From NCBI GenBank assembly GCA_947039275.1, contig CAMQYL010000002.1, positions 84,217 to 148,216 of the forward strand: a DNA stretch of 64,000 bases. Reading direction: 5' to 3'. Shown piece after piece: positions 53,895-63,383 of this stretch (within the stretch, counting starts at the first letter, position 1; each line of letters opens with the position of its first letter). The notes beneath the pieces were generated by a model. The model was not told the DNA's origin and did no database searches. It worked only from the letters and a program-made list of their open reading frames with translations. The DNA comes from Amulumruptor sp947039275 (GTDB taxonomy: Bacteria > Bacteroidota > Bacteroidia > Bacteroidales > Muribaculaceae). The position numbers and the translations under genes are program-made.

Positions 53895-54901
53895 TCCTGG
53901 GTCTGGTTGGGTGTGTCGGTGTTGCTTGTTGCCTGGGTGTCTGCGCCCTTGTATGGCTCGGTTGAGACTTCCTGAGCTGCCTTGAGATTGCGCAGACGGG
54001 AGAATATGCCGAGTATCTCCTCTACAGGCATGTTTTTGTCGACGATATATCCCTGCCCGGTCAGCAGATAGAAGCAGGGTTGTGTACGCAGGTCATATAT
54101 TAGGTCGACATCAGGATTGGCTCCGATGGTCCATGTCGAGGGGAATCGCGCTGCTATGCGCTTGAACTCATCGTCCATCTCGCCTGGATAGATGCTTATG
54201 ATTTTGACTATGCCGGCGTTGATCAGGCGAGAAGTCAGATAATCGGCATCGAGTTTCATGCGGGCGGCATTGCAGGCTGTGCAGTCAGGGTCGTTGAAAA
54301 ACAATACCTGATAGCTGAGGTTGCCATCAGGGGTATAGACATCGTTCTCAGAGCCGTCAATAAGTGTCATCTTGGGATTAGGTGCACTGTGACCCTGACG
54401 GTTGGTCTGCAAAATGGTCGCTATCCGCTCCATGCGCAGACGTGTGCCTTCATCCACCTTTTTGTTCTTGCTGGCAGCTGTAGCAAACGGCAACATCAGA
54501 TCATCGCTCCAGAATGCAGCTGAGTCACTGAATATAAGTCCTTGGGCAGTCTCAGCCATAAATGCAAGGTCTTTGGGCTGCTTGGAGAGACGATTTAACA
54601 GCTCGGCGATAGACTGTGCGGCTACATCGCGCCGCGCATGCGGCATCATGGCGAAGTAGTCGCCCATGGCAGCCTTTACATTCTGGCGGTTGCTGAATAT
54701 ACGTTTCATATCAGCCTTGTCCCAGAAATGCGTCACGAAGTAGTCAGCCCTCCCGGTGAACGAGGATATGGTGTCAGGAACGGTGGGATAGGGGAAAGGC
54801 GCAGCCCCACTGACAGATGGGCTGATCCATAGTGCAGCGATAGCGAAAATCGCCGCCAGTATCGTTGAGCGTTTCAGGTTAGATTGCATTGCGCTTCTCA
54901 T
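53891..54901 (-). CDS. DUF5106 thioredoxin-like exported protein
   Basis: A 336-residue protein with an N-terminal signal-like stretch (LKRSTILAAIFAIAALWISP). The region up to about residue 175 corresponds to DUF5106 (ITSFTGRADYFVTHFWDKADM-type sequence). The rest looks thioredoxin-like: YQVLFFNDPDCTACNAARMKL has a CTAC motif and RTQPCFYLLTGQGYIVDKN has the cis-proline-like position. Probably an exported thiol-disulfide or redox-related protein, as inferred. It heads the operon and has a good promoter just upstream. Confidence 0.82.
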   Translation of the reverse strand: MRSAMQSNLKRSTILAAIFAIAALWISPSVSGAAPFPYPTVPDTISSFTGRADYFVTHFWDKADMKRIFSNRQNVKAAMGDYFAMMPHARRDVAAQSIAELLNRLSKQPKDLAFMAETAQGLIFSDSAAFWSDDLMLPFATAASKNKKVDEGTRLRMERIATILQTNRQGHSAPNPKMTLIDGSENDVYTPDGNLSYQVLFFNDPDCTACNAARMKLDADYLTSRLINAGIVKIISIYPGEMDDEFKRIAARFPSTWTIGANPDVDLIYDLRTQPCFYLLTGQGYIVDKNMPVEEILGIFSRLRNLKAAQEVSTEPYKGADTQATSNTDTPNQTQE

Positions 54902-54920
54902 CTCTAAGGTGTATCTAACA

Positions 54921-54952
54921 CAAATTTACGCATTTTCCCCGATTTGCGCAAA
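54921..54952 (-). promoter_or_regulatory. promoter of the DUF5106-mnmA-DUF151-MFS-rsmE operon
   Basis: On the minus strand TTTG (54952-54949), 20 bases, then TAAATTTG (54928-54921): a near-ideal Bacteroidetes promoter. The gene start at 54901 is 19 bases further on, so the leader is very short. Confidence 0.7.
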
Positions 54953-55404
54953 TCAACAGATACCCATTAATGCGCCATTGATGTCATATGTCCATTCCTG
55001 AAAAACAATCGTCGGATCAATTATCAGATATAGTTCCTTTTGCAGTTTACTCCATCTTTTCATTTGTTCTTTTAACAGCTAATGTCCGGCAACGTTCAGC
55101 TTTATTCAGTCGTTTTGTTCGTAGTAGTATGGGTAATCATACCTCATAAACATTTTCCGGTCATCAATTCTGGCGGTCAGTGTCGGCTCGACAAGTCTTT
55201 TGATGTGTGAACAGTCTGCAACGCTTTCGTTTTTTTACCGTCAGATGCTTCGATTTTCAGTCTATGAGCGCCACTCACGAACTGAATTGCATCTTGTGCC
55301 AGTCTGCGTTTCAGCCATCGCCAACAATTGCCCGTTTTTGTATAGTCAGATTCGATGTTGATGTCACTGCTTCCTTCGCGATATTGGCAATTGCCAAGGG
55401 GAGG

Positions 55405-55431
55405 GCGGACATGCCACGGCATGTCCCTACA
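55405..55431 (-). repeat. REP-like palindrome, copy 3
   Basis: Plus strand GCGGACATGCCACGGCATG then TCCCTACA; on the minus strand this is TGTAGGGACATGCC..., the same form as copies 2, 4 and 5. Confidence 0.8.
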
Positions 55432-55454
55432 AGAGTCTGTATGTCAATAAACGG

Positions 55455-55502
55455 ACAGACACCGACGGAAAAATCCTTGTGGGGATTTCTGTCGGTGTCT
55501 GT
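55455..55502 (-). terminator. terminator of malQ
   Basis: ACAGACACCGAC (55455-55466) pairs with GTCGGTGTCTGT (55491-55502); inner bases pair further (GAAA-ATCC with GG-ATTTC). It sits 25 bases beyond the malQ stop on the minus strand, followed there by a modest T-rich run (CCGTTTATT). Confidence 0.7.
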
Positions 55503-55526
55503 TTAGGTGTATGTGGCTTGCTATCT

Positions 55527-58205
55527 TTAGCGGCCGGAGGTGCGGATCTTGTCGCGCATGCGCTGGTTGAAGTCGGTCTTGCCCATGAGGTCTTCAAGGG
55601 TCAGGTGCATGCGGTAACGCCAGTAGTGGCGCGGGTTGGCGGGAACGTTTATCTGCTCGTCGCGGGGGTTGTCGCGGCGGATGTCGCCGTCGATCGCCAG
55701 CCAGTCTTGCAGCGGCAGGATGCAGAGCATTGAGGGAGATGCGAGATGGTTGGTGACGATCTTGTCGCAAACCCACGGTTCGGCGTAGTAGGGCGCGAGA
55801 CCCGGCTCTCCGAGCACGTGATTGAAGTAGTCCTGGGTCTTGTCGCGGTCTTCTTCCCACCATTGGCGTATGCCGCCCATGTCATGGGTAGAGGTTGTGC
55901 ATACCGAGTAGTAGGGATAGCTCCATGTGTTTCCGAATTTGGTCTTCGGGTCTTTGGACATGCGCTGTATCTCCAGAGTGAGTATCTCAAGCTGGCTCAT
56001 TACTGCTGATACGCAGTCGGGTACCATGCCGAGGTCTTCGGCGCAGCAGAGCATGCTGGTAGCGTCGACAAGCGGCGGAAGCTTCCACATAGCCTTTCCA
56101 TACCAGAAGTCGTTGTGACGGTGGTAGTAGAAGTCGTTGTAAAGGCGGTTGAAACACCACTTCTCATAGTCGGTCAGCGAGCGGTAGATATAGGTGAAGT
56201 GTGCCGAGATACGCGGATGATATTTACCCTTTTCGTAGGGGTCTTCGATGAAGAGCACTTCGTCGATAAGGCCGAGGAGGGCGTTGCAGAGCTTGTCGTT
56301 CTTGTCGTTCTTGTCCTGTGTGGCGAAATATTCGGCTACTTTTCGTTGGGTGTCAAACTCTGGCTTGAGTTTGTAGCGGCCATAACCGGCATCTACAAGG
56401 AAGCGTTCGCGTGCTTCGTCGGTATACTCTCCGAAGAAATCACCCATGAAGTAGTCCATGATGTATGGGGTGGTCTGGAGGTCTGCATCGAGCCAGAAGT
56501 CATAGTTGTATTTCAGTTCATCGGGGCTGAATGGAAGTGCCGGGTTGAAGTAGCCGAGTAGGCCGTGTATGGCATCCATGGGTATCTGCCATATGCGGAA
56601 GAATCCAAGCACATGGTCTATGCGATAAGCATCAAAATACTCTGCCATCTTGCCGAAACGGGCTTTCCACCATGCAAAACCGTCAAGGTTCATTTCTTCC
56701 CAGTTGTAGGTCGGCAGACCCCAGTTTTGTCCGAGCACAGAGAAGTCATCCGGTGGAGCTCCTGCCTGACAGTCGAGGTTGAACAGACGGTGGTTAGACC
56801 ATGCATCGGCGCTTATGCGCGAGATGCCGATGGGCACATCGCCCTTGAGGGCTACGCCACGGTCATGGGCATAGTCGATGACTTCGCGCATCTGCTTGTC
56901 AAGGAAATACTGGATATAGTATACGTAGTTGATGCGGTCTGGGTTCTCGGATACGAAACGGTCAAGCTTTTCCTGGGTGTATTCGGCATATTCGCCCCAC
57001 TTCGACATGTCTCCTGTGCCGTTGATGTCACGTAATGCGCAGAATGCAGCATAAGGCTTGAGCCAATGCTCGTTATGTCCTACAAATTCCTTGAAATCGT
57101 CACGCTCCATCACCGCAGCTCCGTCTTGGGCAAAGAGCTCATGGGTGAATTCGATTTTTGCATTGTTGACGCGCTCGTAGTCTACCTCTGAGAGCTGGTT
57201 GAGTTCGCGTCCGAGATTGTCAAAATATTCCTGACGTCCCTGGTCATTGAGGCGTCCCATGGCAGGAAGGTGCAGGTACATAGGGTGAAGAGCAAAGGAC
57301 GAGTTGGCTTTATAGGGATAAGAGTCAACCCATGTCCATGTCATCGTGGTGTCGTTGATAGGGAGGAGCTGGATGAATTTCTGACCGGTTTCTACTGCCC
57401 AGTCGACCATCTTCTTCAGATCAAGGAATTCGCCTACACCGAAGTCGTCGTTGGTGCGCAGTGAGAACACCGGGATAGCCACGCCGGCACCGCGCCAGGG
57501 GGCGAGGGGATTGACAAAGCGCATGCCCGACACTACAAGCACCTCGTTTTTCTGTGCAGGCACGATGTCAAAGCGGCGGTTGTCACCGCCTTCCCACGCC
57601 ACGAGGTCATGGCTGTCTTTCTTGAGGATGACAAACTTATATTCAGATGGGATGTCAAGAGCCTTGATCTCGATGTTGGCTTCCCATTCGGGGAAGTTGG
57701 CATCGTTCATCACGATGGCTTTAGATGCGTCCCAGTTGCCGAGGCCTTCGCACGCGCCGCCTATGGCAAGCACTTCGTCTTCCTGCACCATGGGGGCAGA
57801 TACGCGTATGTTGACTATGCCGGTCTTGGGTGTCAGAGGCTGCTCGAGGTCGTGGCGCTTGCAGATACAGTTGGTAAATGCCTGCGAATAGTAGGGCTTG
57901 TCCCAAGGCTGATCCTGCCAGCGGTCAAATATCTCGAATGTCTTGGCTGCGCGTCCACGCACGAAACGGTGTTTGGTGCCCCATTCGTGTTTGGTGTATC
58001 CGTTTTCATGGCGCACGATGTAGAAGTAGTTGAATGACGGTGTAGAGTCTTCAACTTCGATTACGGTCGACCAGTGTTCGGCTCCGTCAAGGTCAAGCTT
58101 GACAGCCTTTGCCTCATCGTTGGCTCCGAGAGCGTCAATGTCTCCGCACAGATACACTGACTCTCCCCAGTTGGTACGATAGTCGATATTGAACGAAAGC
58201 TTCAT
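55527..58205 (-). CDS. malQ: 4-alpha-glucanotransferase with two N-terminal CBM20 domains
   Basis: An 892-residue GH77 disproportionating enzyme for maltodextrin metabolism. Residues about 1-110 and 125-235 are two starch-binding CBM20-like domains (ESVYLCGDIDALG, LAIGGACEGLGNWDA). The catalytic GH77 barrel follows: QLLPINDTTMT, nucleophile Asp in FDAYRIDHVLGFFRIW, and general acid in CCAEDLGMVPDCV. This resembles the DPE2-type layout rather than the short bacterial MalQ, and is usual in Bacteroidetes. It is monocistronic. No obvious -7 box was found upstream. Confidence 0.95.
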   Translation of the reverse strand: MKLSFNIDYRTNWGESVYLCGDIDALGANDEAKAVKLDLDGAEHWSTVIEVEDSTPSFNYFYIVRHENGYTKHEWGTKHRFVRGRAAKTFEIFDRWQDQPWDKPYYSQAFTNCICKRHDLEQPLTPKTGIVNIRVSAPMVQEDEVLAIGGACEGLGNWDASKAIVMNDANFPEWEANIEIKALDIPSEYKFVILKKDSHDLVAWEGGDNRRFDIVPAQKNEVLVVSGMRFVNPLAPWRGAGVAIPVFSLRTNDDFGVGEFLDLKKMVDWAVETGQKFIQLLPINDTTMTWTWVDSYPYKANSSFALHPMYLHLPAMGRLNDQGRQEYFDNLGRELNQLSEVDYERVNNAKIEFTHELFAQDGAAVMERDDFKEFVGHNEHWLKPYAAFCALRDINGTGDMSKWGEYAEYTQEKLDRFVSENPDRINYVYYIQYFLDKQMREVIDYAHDRGVALKGDVPIGISRISADAWSNHRLFNLDCQAGAPPDDFSVLGQNWGLPTYNWEEMNLDGFAWWKARFGKMAEYFDAYRIDHVLGFFRIWQIPMDAIHGLLGYFNPALPFSPDELKYNYDFWLDADLQTTPYIMDYFMGDFFGEYTDEARERFLVDAGYGRYKLKPEFDTQRKVAEYFATQDKNDKNDKLCNALLGLIDEVLFIEDPYEKGKYHPRISAHFTYIYRSLTDYEKWCFNRLYNDFYYHRHNDFWYGKAMWKLPPLVDATSMLCCAEDLGMVPDCVSAVMSQLEILTLEIQRMSKDPKTKFGNTWSYPYYSVCTTSTHDMGGIRQWWEEDRDKTQDYFNHVLGEPGLAPYYAEPWVCDKIVTNHLASPSMLCILPLQDWLAIDGDIRRDNPRDEQINVPANPRHYWRYRMHLTLEDLMGKTDFNQRMRDKIRTSGR

Positions 58206-58290
58206 GTGGTAATTTTGAATATAAGTTTTTTATGGTTTGAATAAAATTTTTCTATTTATGGGCTAAAGTTAATAATATTTCCGCAAATGA

Positions 58291-58328
58291 GACACCCTGC
58301 AATGCCAAAAAAAGCAAAACAGGGTGTC
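58291..58328 (-). terminator. possible terminator after the ribonucleotide reductase gene
   Basis: GACACCCTG (58291-58299) and CAGGGTGTC (58320-58328) form a 9-bp stem with a 20-base loop, 54 bases past the nrdJ stop. No T-run follows on the minus strand, so the call is weak. Confidence 0.35.
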
Positions 58329-58381
58329 GGAATCAGGTCATATCCGCGGATTTGGCTGGATGTCAGTTCCCGCTTTAATTG

Positions 58382-60925
58382 TTAGCCGCATTTTGATGTG
58401 CCGCATGATGTACATATCAGGCAGCCTTCCTGGTAGACGAGGGTCTCGTTGCCGCAGTGGGGACACTTCTGTCCGGATGCCTTGGTGCCGTCGGGCAGAT
58501 AGCGTTTGAGGGCGCGTTCCACGCCCATCTTCCATGTGTTAATGCTCTGGGAGTTGAGCTCGAGTCCGCCGACGAGTTTGAGCACCTGGTCGATGGGCAT
58601 GCCGTAGCGGAGCACTCCGGATATGAGCTTGGCATAGTTCCAGTATTCGGGGTTGAACTTGTCGCTCAGACCCTCGATGGTGGTCTTGTAGCCGCGCTTG
58701 TTGATAAACTGGAAGTCGTAACGTTTCACGCCGTTCTCGTCCACGGCGCGGATGATTTTGCCTCGTGTGACCGACTTGGGGCAGAAGATGCCATCCTCGT
58801 CATCGGCAAGTCCGGTGAAGATCTCGTAGGGCTTGCCATCCATCAGACCGACGAAGGCGATCCATTTCTCCTTGTTGTTCTGGAAACGCACCACATCCGC
58901 CTCCAACTCAGCCGGACGTTTATGGGCGTGGGGCACGAGGGTCTGAGCCTGCGGCTCAGGCTTCTTTTCCATAGCCACAAGCACTCCTGAGCGGCATCCG
59001 TCACGGTAGACGGTGCAGCCCTTGCAGCCGCATTTCCAGGCTTCAAGGTAGAGATTTGCAACCAGTTCCTCTGACACGTCGGCAGGGAGGTTGATGGTGA
59101 CGGAGATGGAGTGGTCCACCCACTTCTGCACACGACCCTGCATCCTGACTTTTTCAAGCCAGTCTACATCATTGGCGGTGGCTTTGTAATATGGTGACCG
59201 TTTGACCAGGTCGTCGATTTCCTCCTGGGTGTAATCTTGTTTCACCTCGATGCCGTTGATGCGCATCCATTCTACAAATTTCGGGTGATACACGATGTAT
59301 TCCTCAAATGCGTCTCCTGTCTCGTCGGTGTAGTCCACGCGGGCGTTGACATCGCTTGGGTTGACTTTGCGGCGGCGTTTGTAGACGGGCATGAACACTG
59401 GTTCGATGCCCGAAGTGGTGCGGGTCATCAGGCTGACTGTGCCTGTCGGGGCTATGGTGAGGCAAGCTATGTTACGTCTGCCGTGCTGCATCATGCGGTC
59501 GTAGATTGACTGGTCAGCCTCACGGATGCGGTTAATAAACGAATTGTTAGCTTCGCGTGACGAGTCGTATATTTCAAAAGCTCCGCGTTCGGCTGCGAGG
59601 TCGACTGACGAACTGTAGGCTGCGAGGGTCAGGGTGCGATGCACTGACTCTGAGAAAGCGGTGGCTTCCTCGGTGCCGTAGCGCAGACCCATGGCGGCGA
59701 GCATGTCGCCTTCGCCAGTAGTACCTACGCCTGTGCGGCGTCCTTTGAGGGTCTTGGTGCGTATCTTCTGCCACAGATGTTTCTCGGTCTGTTTGACCTC
59801 CTCGGTCTCAGGGTCGGTCTCTATCTTGGCGAGAATGGCATCTATCTTTTCCATTTCGAGGTCGATGATGTCGTCCATGATACGCTGAGCCTTGCCGACA
59901 TGCAGCTTGAAAAGGTCAAAGTCAAATTCAGCCTGCGGAGTGAAAGGATTCTTCACATAGCTGTAGAGGTTGATGGCGAGCAGACGGCAGCTGTCATAGG
60001 GGCAGAGGGGTATCTCGCCACACGGATTGGTGGAGATGGTGCGGAAGCCGAGGTCGGCGTAGCAGTCGGGCACTGATTCGCGAGTGATGGTGTCCCAGAA
60101 GAGCACTCCAGGCTCTGCGCTCTGCCATGCGTTGTGGATGATTTTGTCCCACAGGCGGCGCGCGTCAATCTCCTTGACCATCTTGGGAGAGTCTGAGTCT
60201 ACAGGAAACTGCTGTGTGTATTTACCGCCATCCATGGCTGCCTGCATGAACTTGTCATCGATGCGCACTGACACGTTGGCACCCGTGATTTTCCCCGTCT
60301 CCATCTTGGCGTCTATGAAGTCCTCGCTCTCGGGGTGCTTGATGGAAACTGAGAGCATCAGAGCTCCGCGGCGTCCGTCCTGAGCCACCTCGCGTGTAGA
60401 GTTACTGTAACGCTCCATAAACGGTACGATGCCGGTGGAGGTCAGAGCTGAATTTTTTACGGCTGTGCCTTTGGGGCGGATATGGCTCAAATCATGTCCC
60501 ACTCCTCCGCGACGCTTCATCAGCTGTACCTGCTCTTCATCGATCTTGATGATGCCGCCGTAGCTATCGGGAGTGCCGTCAAGTCCTATCACGAAGCAGT
60601 TGCTCAGCGAGCCTACCTGATAGGTGTTGCCTATGCCGCTCATCGGACTCCCCTGGGGCACGATGTAACGGAAATCGTCAAGCAGACCGTATACCTCCTC
60701 CTCGCTCATAGGGTTAGGGTAGTGGCTCTCGATGCGGGCTATCTCTGAAGCGATGCGGTGGTGCATATCCGAGGGATCTTTTTCGTATATGTTGCCGGCG
60801 CTGTCCTTGAGGGCGTATTTGTTTACCCACACTGTGGCGGCGAGGTCATCGTCTTTAAAGTAGTTTTTTGACGCTTCAAGAGCCTCATCGTAGGTGTAGG
60901 TCTTGCGTGGTTCTGGTGTCTCCAT
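58382..60925 (-). CDS. nrdJ: adenosylcobalamin-dependent ribonucleoside-diphosphate reductase (class II)
   Basis: Reduces ribonucleotides to deoxyribonucleotides using B12. The 847-residue protein from the ATG at 60925 (METPEPRKTYTYDEA) shows the class II active-site loop TNPCGEIPLCPYDSCRL, the QGSPMSGIGNTYQVGSLSNCFVIG region with the N-terminal cysteine of the active-site pair, and the APTGTVSLMTRTTSGIEPVF segment. A C-terminal zinc-ribbon-like tail has CPHCGNETL...CLICTSCGTSKCG, which may also act in re-reduction. A TTG at 60940 would add five residues. Class I enzymes are not in the window. Confidence 0.95.
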   Translation of the reverse strand: METPEPRKTYTYDEALEASKNYFKDDDLAATVWVNKYALKDSAGNIYEKDPSDMHHRIASEIARIESHYPNPMSEEEVYGLLDDFRYIVPQGSPMSGIGNTYQVGSLSNCFVIGLDGTPDSYGGIIKIDEEQVQLMKRRGGVGHDLSHIRPKGTAVKNSALTSTGIVPFMERYSNSTREVAQDGRRGALMLSVSIKHPESEDFIDAKMETGKITGANVSVRIDDKFMQAAMDGGKYTQQFPVDSDSPKMVKEIDARRLWDKIIHNAWQSAEPGVLFWDTITRESVPDCYADLGFRTISTNPCGEIPLCPYDSCRLLAINLYSYVKNPFTPQAEFDFDLFKLHVGKAQRIMDDIIDLEMEKIDAILAKIETDPETEEVKQTEKHLWQKIRTKTLKGRRTGVGTTGEGDMLAAMGLRYGTEEATAFSESVHRTLTLAAYSSSVDLAAERGAFEIYDSSREANNSFINRIREADQSIYDRMMQHGRRNIACLTIAPTGTVSLMTRTTSGIEPVFMPVYKRRRKVNPSDVNARVDYTDETGDAFEEYIVYHPKFVEWMRINGIEVKQDYTQEEIDDLVKRSPYYKATANDVDWLEKVRMQGRVQKWVDHSISVTINLPADVSEELVANLYLEAWKCGCKGCTVYRDGCRSGVLVAMEKKPEPQAQTLVPHAHKRPAELEADVVRFQNNKEKWIAFVGLMDGKPYEIFTGLADDEDGIFCPKSVTRGKIIRAVDENGVKRYDFQFINKRGYKTTIEGLSDKFNPEYWNYAKLISGVLRYGMPIDQVLKLVGGLELNSQSINTWKMGVERALKRYLPDGTKASGQKCPHCGNETLVYQEGCLICTSCGTSKCG

Positions 60926-61103
60926 CTGGTAAGTTTTCAAGTAAGGAAAAAGGTAATAGTTTTCTGAAAGTGCAAATTTTCAAATTATTTTCCTATCCTC
61001 AAAATTTCCAAAAAGAAAACCGCCCCCGATGTTAATAACTTCCCAGTAGCAATAAGTCGTTTGTCACAGTATAATGTGTTAAACCACCAGACATAGTCAT
61101 CTT

Positions 61104-61129
61104 GTAGGGACATGCCGTGGCATGTCCGC
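61104..61129 (+). repeat. REP-like palindrome, copy 4
   Basis: GTAGGGACATGCCGTGGCAT then GTCCGC. It pairs in opposite orientation with the copy at 61164-61189, 34 bases away, making a BIME-like pair. Confidence 0.85.
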
Positions 61130-61163
61130 CATTCAGACATTGAATTAGAGATTGCTGTGGCAA

Positions 61164-61189
61164 GCGGACATGCCACGGCATGTCCCTAC
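61164..61189 (-). repeat. REP-like palindrome, copy 5
   Basis: GCGGACATGCCACGGCATGT then CCCTAC, the inverse of copy 4. The two copies could fold into one large hairpin in RNA. Confidence 0.85.
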
Positions 61190-61233
61190 ACTTTCACGAT
61201 TCATCTTATATAATCAACCAAAGATTGATCAGT

Positions 61234-61256
61234 AGTAGGACATGCCGTATTTCCGC
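61234..61256 (+). repeat. decayed REP-like palindrome, copy 6
   Basis: GTAGGACATGCCGTATTTCC then GCC: begins like the other copies but loses the second arm of the palindrome. It abuts the stop of the TonB-receptor gene at 61261. Confidence 0.55.
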
Positions 61257-61260
61257 CGGT

Positions 61261-63312
61261 TTATCGTAAGATGGCACTCTTGGTAACGATGTATTCGTAT
61301 TTTGGTGCTCTTGTCGCTTTTTTCCCGTAATCGAAACTATAAATCAGCTTTAAAGTGGCGTATTGGTTGTGCTTTCTACTCCAGTTCTCTGAATAACAAG
61401 CATACTCTGGCGTGTCGAGATGTTCTGTCGATGTGTTGGTCATGCATAATAGATTGTTGAAATTAATTTCTGCACCCCATTGACCGTGATTCCACATAGC
61501 TGTAAGTTGATATTGCCAAGGTGTTTTGCTGATAATCTGGTAGTTAATGAGGCGGCGTTCTGCAGACTTGACCGAGGCACACAAAGCGAAATCTCCTATA
61601 TAATAAATGATTTCTCCATATATTGAAGCATTGGTTACTCGATTATTGATGCCTTTATTATTGACAATAGACTTTCCACACAAGGCTGAAAGGTTCATGT
61701 TGAGGTTAGGATTAGGCTTGTATGTGGCGGATATGTCACATTCATACTTGTGATATGAGGCATCATCTCTGAATGACTTTATTAGATGATTGCCATCAAT
61801 GTGATAATCGCTCATTACGGCATGATTCTGATAGAAATAGGATATGCCTGCATATAGAGCAAATTTGTGTATGTTAATGTTATAGTTTAAGCGAGGGTTG
61901 ACAAGCAGCGAATTATCCATATCAGGGTTACCGCGCAACATGATAATCGGATCTATTTGTTGAGTGACTGTATTGATGGTGCTGATATTCGGATAGGTAT
62001 TGCCCAATGCAAAACTGAATTGTAACTGCTGGACTTTGCTGAGCATGTATGCCGCTCTCAGTTGCAGCCGTGGGTTTATATGATTGATTGTCTCGACACC
62101 TTTGAGACGGTAAGCCATAAATGAAATTCCTGGGTTGATGTCGTAGAAAAATTTGCCTGACCTCTGTGAGTAGTCAGCAAAAATGATGGTTTCAGAAGAC
62201 GTGAGGTTTTGATGAGGCGCATCCGTACCGATATAATCCGACTGGCTCTTTCTGAGAAATTCATATATATTAAAGGCGAGCCGGTTGTTGTTTTTGAAAG
62301 TCTTTATGAGATTAGTATTGAATTTGGCATAATAGTAATCTTCCGTTACATTACTGAGATAGTTGTCGATATCCTCACGATATGAACGGAGATGATGATT
62401 GCGCGAATAATATCCGTCAACAACATAATCCAATGTCAGTGACGGAGATAATTGATTGAAACCATAAAAATACAGGCTTGGGCGCATGCTTCGGTCTGAG
62501 GTTTCCTTACTGCATATATATTGCTTTGCCCCTATGCTTATATTTCCATTACCGGCAGTAATGGCATCCTTGTCCCAAGCGACTCCGCCTCTAATCATCC
62601 ATGTCATTGATTTGCCACGATTGCTGATGCTTGCCTGAATATAGCCATCATCGTTACGGTTGTCAGCGTTGTCATAGACTGTAGTTTTCATTATAGGAGA
62701 GGGAAAAGCGAACGACTCAATGCCGCTATATGACGATTTCGGGTTTTCCATGGCGTATCCTCCCCATAATGTCAGGCTTTTAGTGCCAGATACGTATTTT
62801 GACACGAGATTATAATCACCGTTAAGAAATCCAATACCTTGCAGTGCATCTATTTGCGTATAACCGCCATTATCAGGCTTCTTAATTAAAAAGTTTATAG
62901 CTGATGCATCTTTTGCATATTTGCCAGTAGGAATATCGTAATATTCCACGCTTGCAATGTCCTTAGGTCTGAGTGATAGGATTTCTCTAGAAGTAGCTTC
63001 CCTGCCGTCAATATATAGAGTAGCATTCCCTGCAGGTGTAGACACCGTGTTGTTTGCGCGGTCAATTACCACTCCTGGTATCATCAGATTTCTCAATAAG
63101 TCATAACCGGAAAAAGCATGTTTACGCTGCTCCTTAGTGGGCAGCGCGAGAATATGGTCAGACTCACGAGTCATGTACGAAGCATTGACCACCACTTCTC
63201 CTAACATCTTTGGAGATGAATCGCGGAAGTTTGTACTGTCAATGTCGTGACTCTGTGCCATCGCAAATTGAGCCATGGCAACCCAGCAGACGGCATTTAA
63301 CGTTAATGTCAT
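61261..63312 (-). CDS. TonB-dependent receptor-like outer membrane beta-barrel protein
   Basis: A 683-residue protein with a signal peptide (MTLTLNAVCWVAMAQFAMA, cut after about residue 20). A plug-like domain follows with GEVVVNASYMTRESDHILALPTKEQ and YDLLRNLMIPGVVIDRANNTVSTPAGNATLYIDGRE, and the remainder is a series of alternating aromatic beta strands as in OMP_b-brl_3 barrels. No CarboxypepD-like N-terminal extension or SusD partner is visible in the window, so the substrate is unknown. Typical of small Bacteroidetes receptors. Confidence 0.78.
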   Translation of the reverse strand: MTLTLNAVCWVAMAQFAMAQSHDIDSTNFRDSSPKMLGEVVVNASYMTRESDHILALPTKEQRKHAFSGYDLLRNLMIPGVVIDRANNTVSTPAGNATLYIDGREATSREILSLRPKDIASVEYYDIPTGKYAKDASAINFLIKKPDNGGYTQIDALQGIGFLNGDYNLVSKYVSGTKSLTLWGGYAMENPKSSYSGIESFAFPSPIMKTTVYDNADNRNDDGYIQASISNRGKSMTWMIRGGVAWDKDAITAGNGNISIGAKQYICSKETSDRSMRPSLYFYGFNQLSPSLTLDYVVDGYYSRNHHLRSYREDIDNYLSNVTEDYYYAKFNTNLIKTFKNNNRLAFNIYEFLRKSQSDYIGTDAPHQNLTSSETIIFADYSQRSGKFFYDINPGISFMAYRLKGVETINHINPRLQLRAAYMLSKVQQLQFSFALGNTYPNISTINTVTQQIDPIIMLRGNPDMDNSLLVNPRLNYNINIHKFALYAGISYFYQNHAVMSDYHIDGNHLIKSFRDDASYHKYECDISATYKPNPNLNMNLSALCGKSIVNNKGINNRVTNASIYGEIIYYIGDFALCASVKSAERRLINYQIISKTPWQYQLTAMWNHGQWGAEINFNNLLCMTNTSTEHLDTPEYACYSENWSRKHNQYATLKLIYSFDYGKKATRAPKYEYIVTKSAILR

Positions 63313-63383
63313 ATCCGTATATTCAATCTATAGGTGATACGATATTTGTACTTTTAACGTCCGAGATACAGATATATTGTGAT

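Larger units (their letters stand above)
54902..55526. other. long intergenic region between malQ and the DUF5106 operon
   Basis: 625 bases holding a promoter (54921-54952, minus), a REP palindrome (55405-55431) and a terminator hairpin (55455-55502). The remaining AT-rich stretch (about 54960-55400) shows no gene I can support; a small minus-strand frame there begins inside the REP and may be debris. TTGGCAATTGCCAA at 55385-55398 is a perfect palindrome of unknown role. Confidence 0.5.
60926..61260. other. gene-free gap with a REP cluster
   Basis: 335 bases between nrdJ and the TonB-receptor gene. The right part holds three REP copies in both orientations (61104-61129, 61164-61189, partial at 61234-61256). 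The left part is AT-rich and may include the nrdJ promoter, but no convincing box was found. Confidence 0.5.

Noticed and set aside
55177..55422. 81-codon minus-strand frame in the malQ-DUF5106 gap
   Set aside because: It begins inside a REP palindrome (MPWHVRP is the translated repeat). The remainder could be a gene remnant, but I recognise no family.
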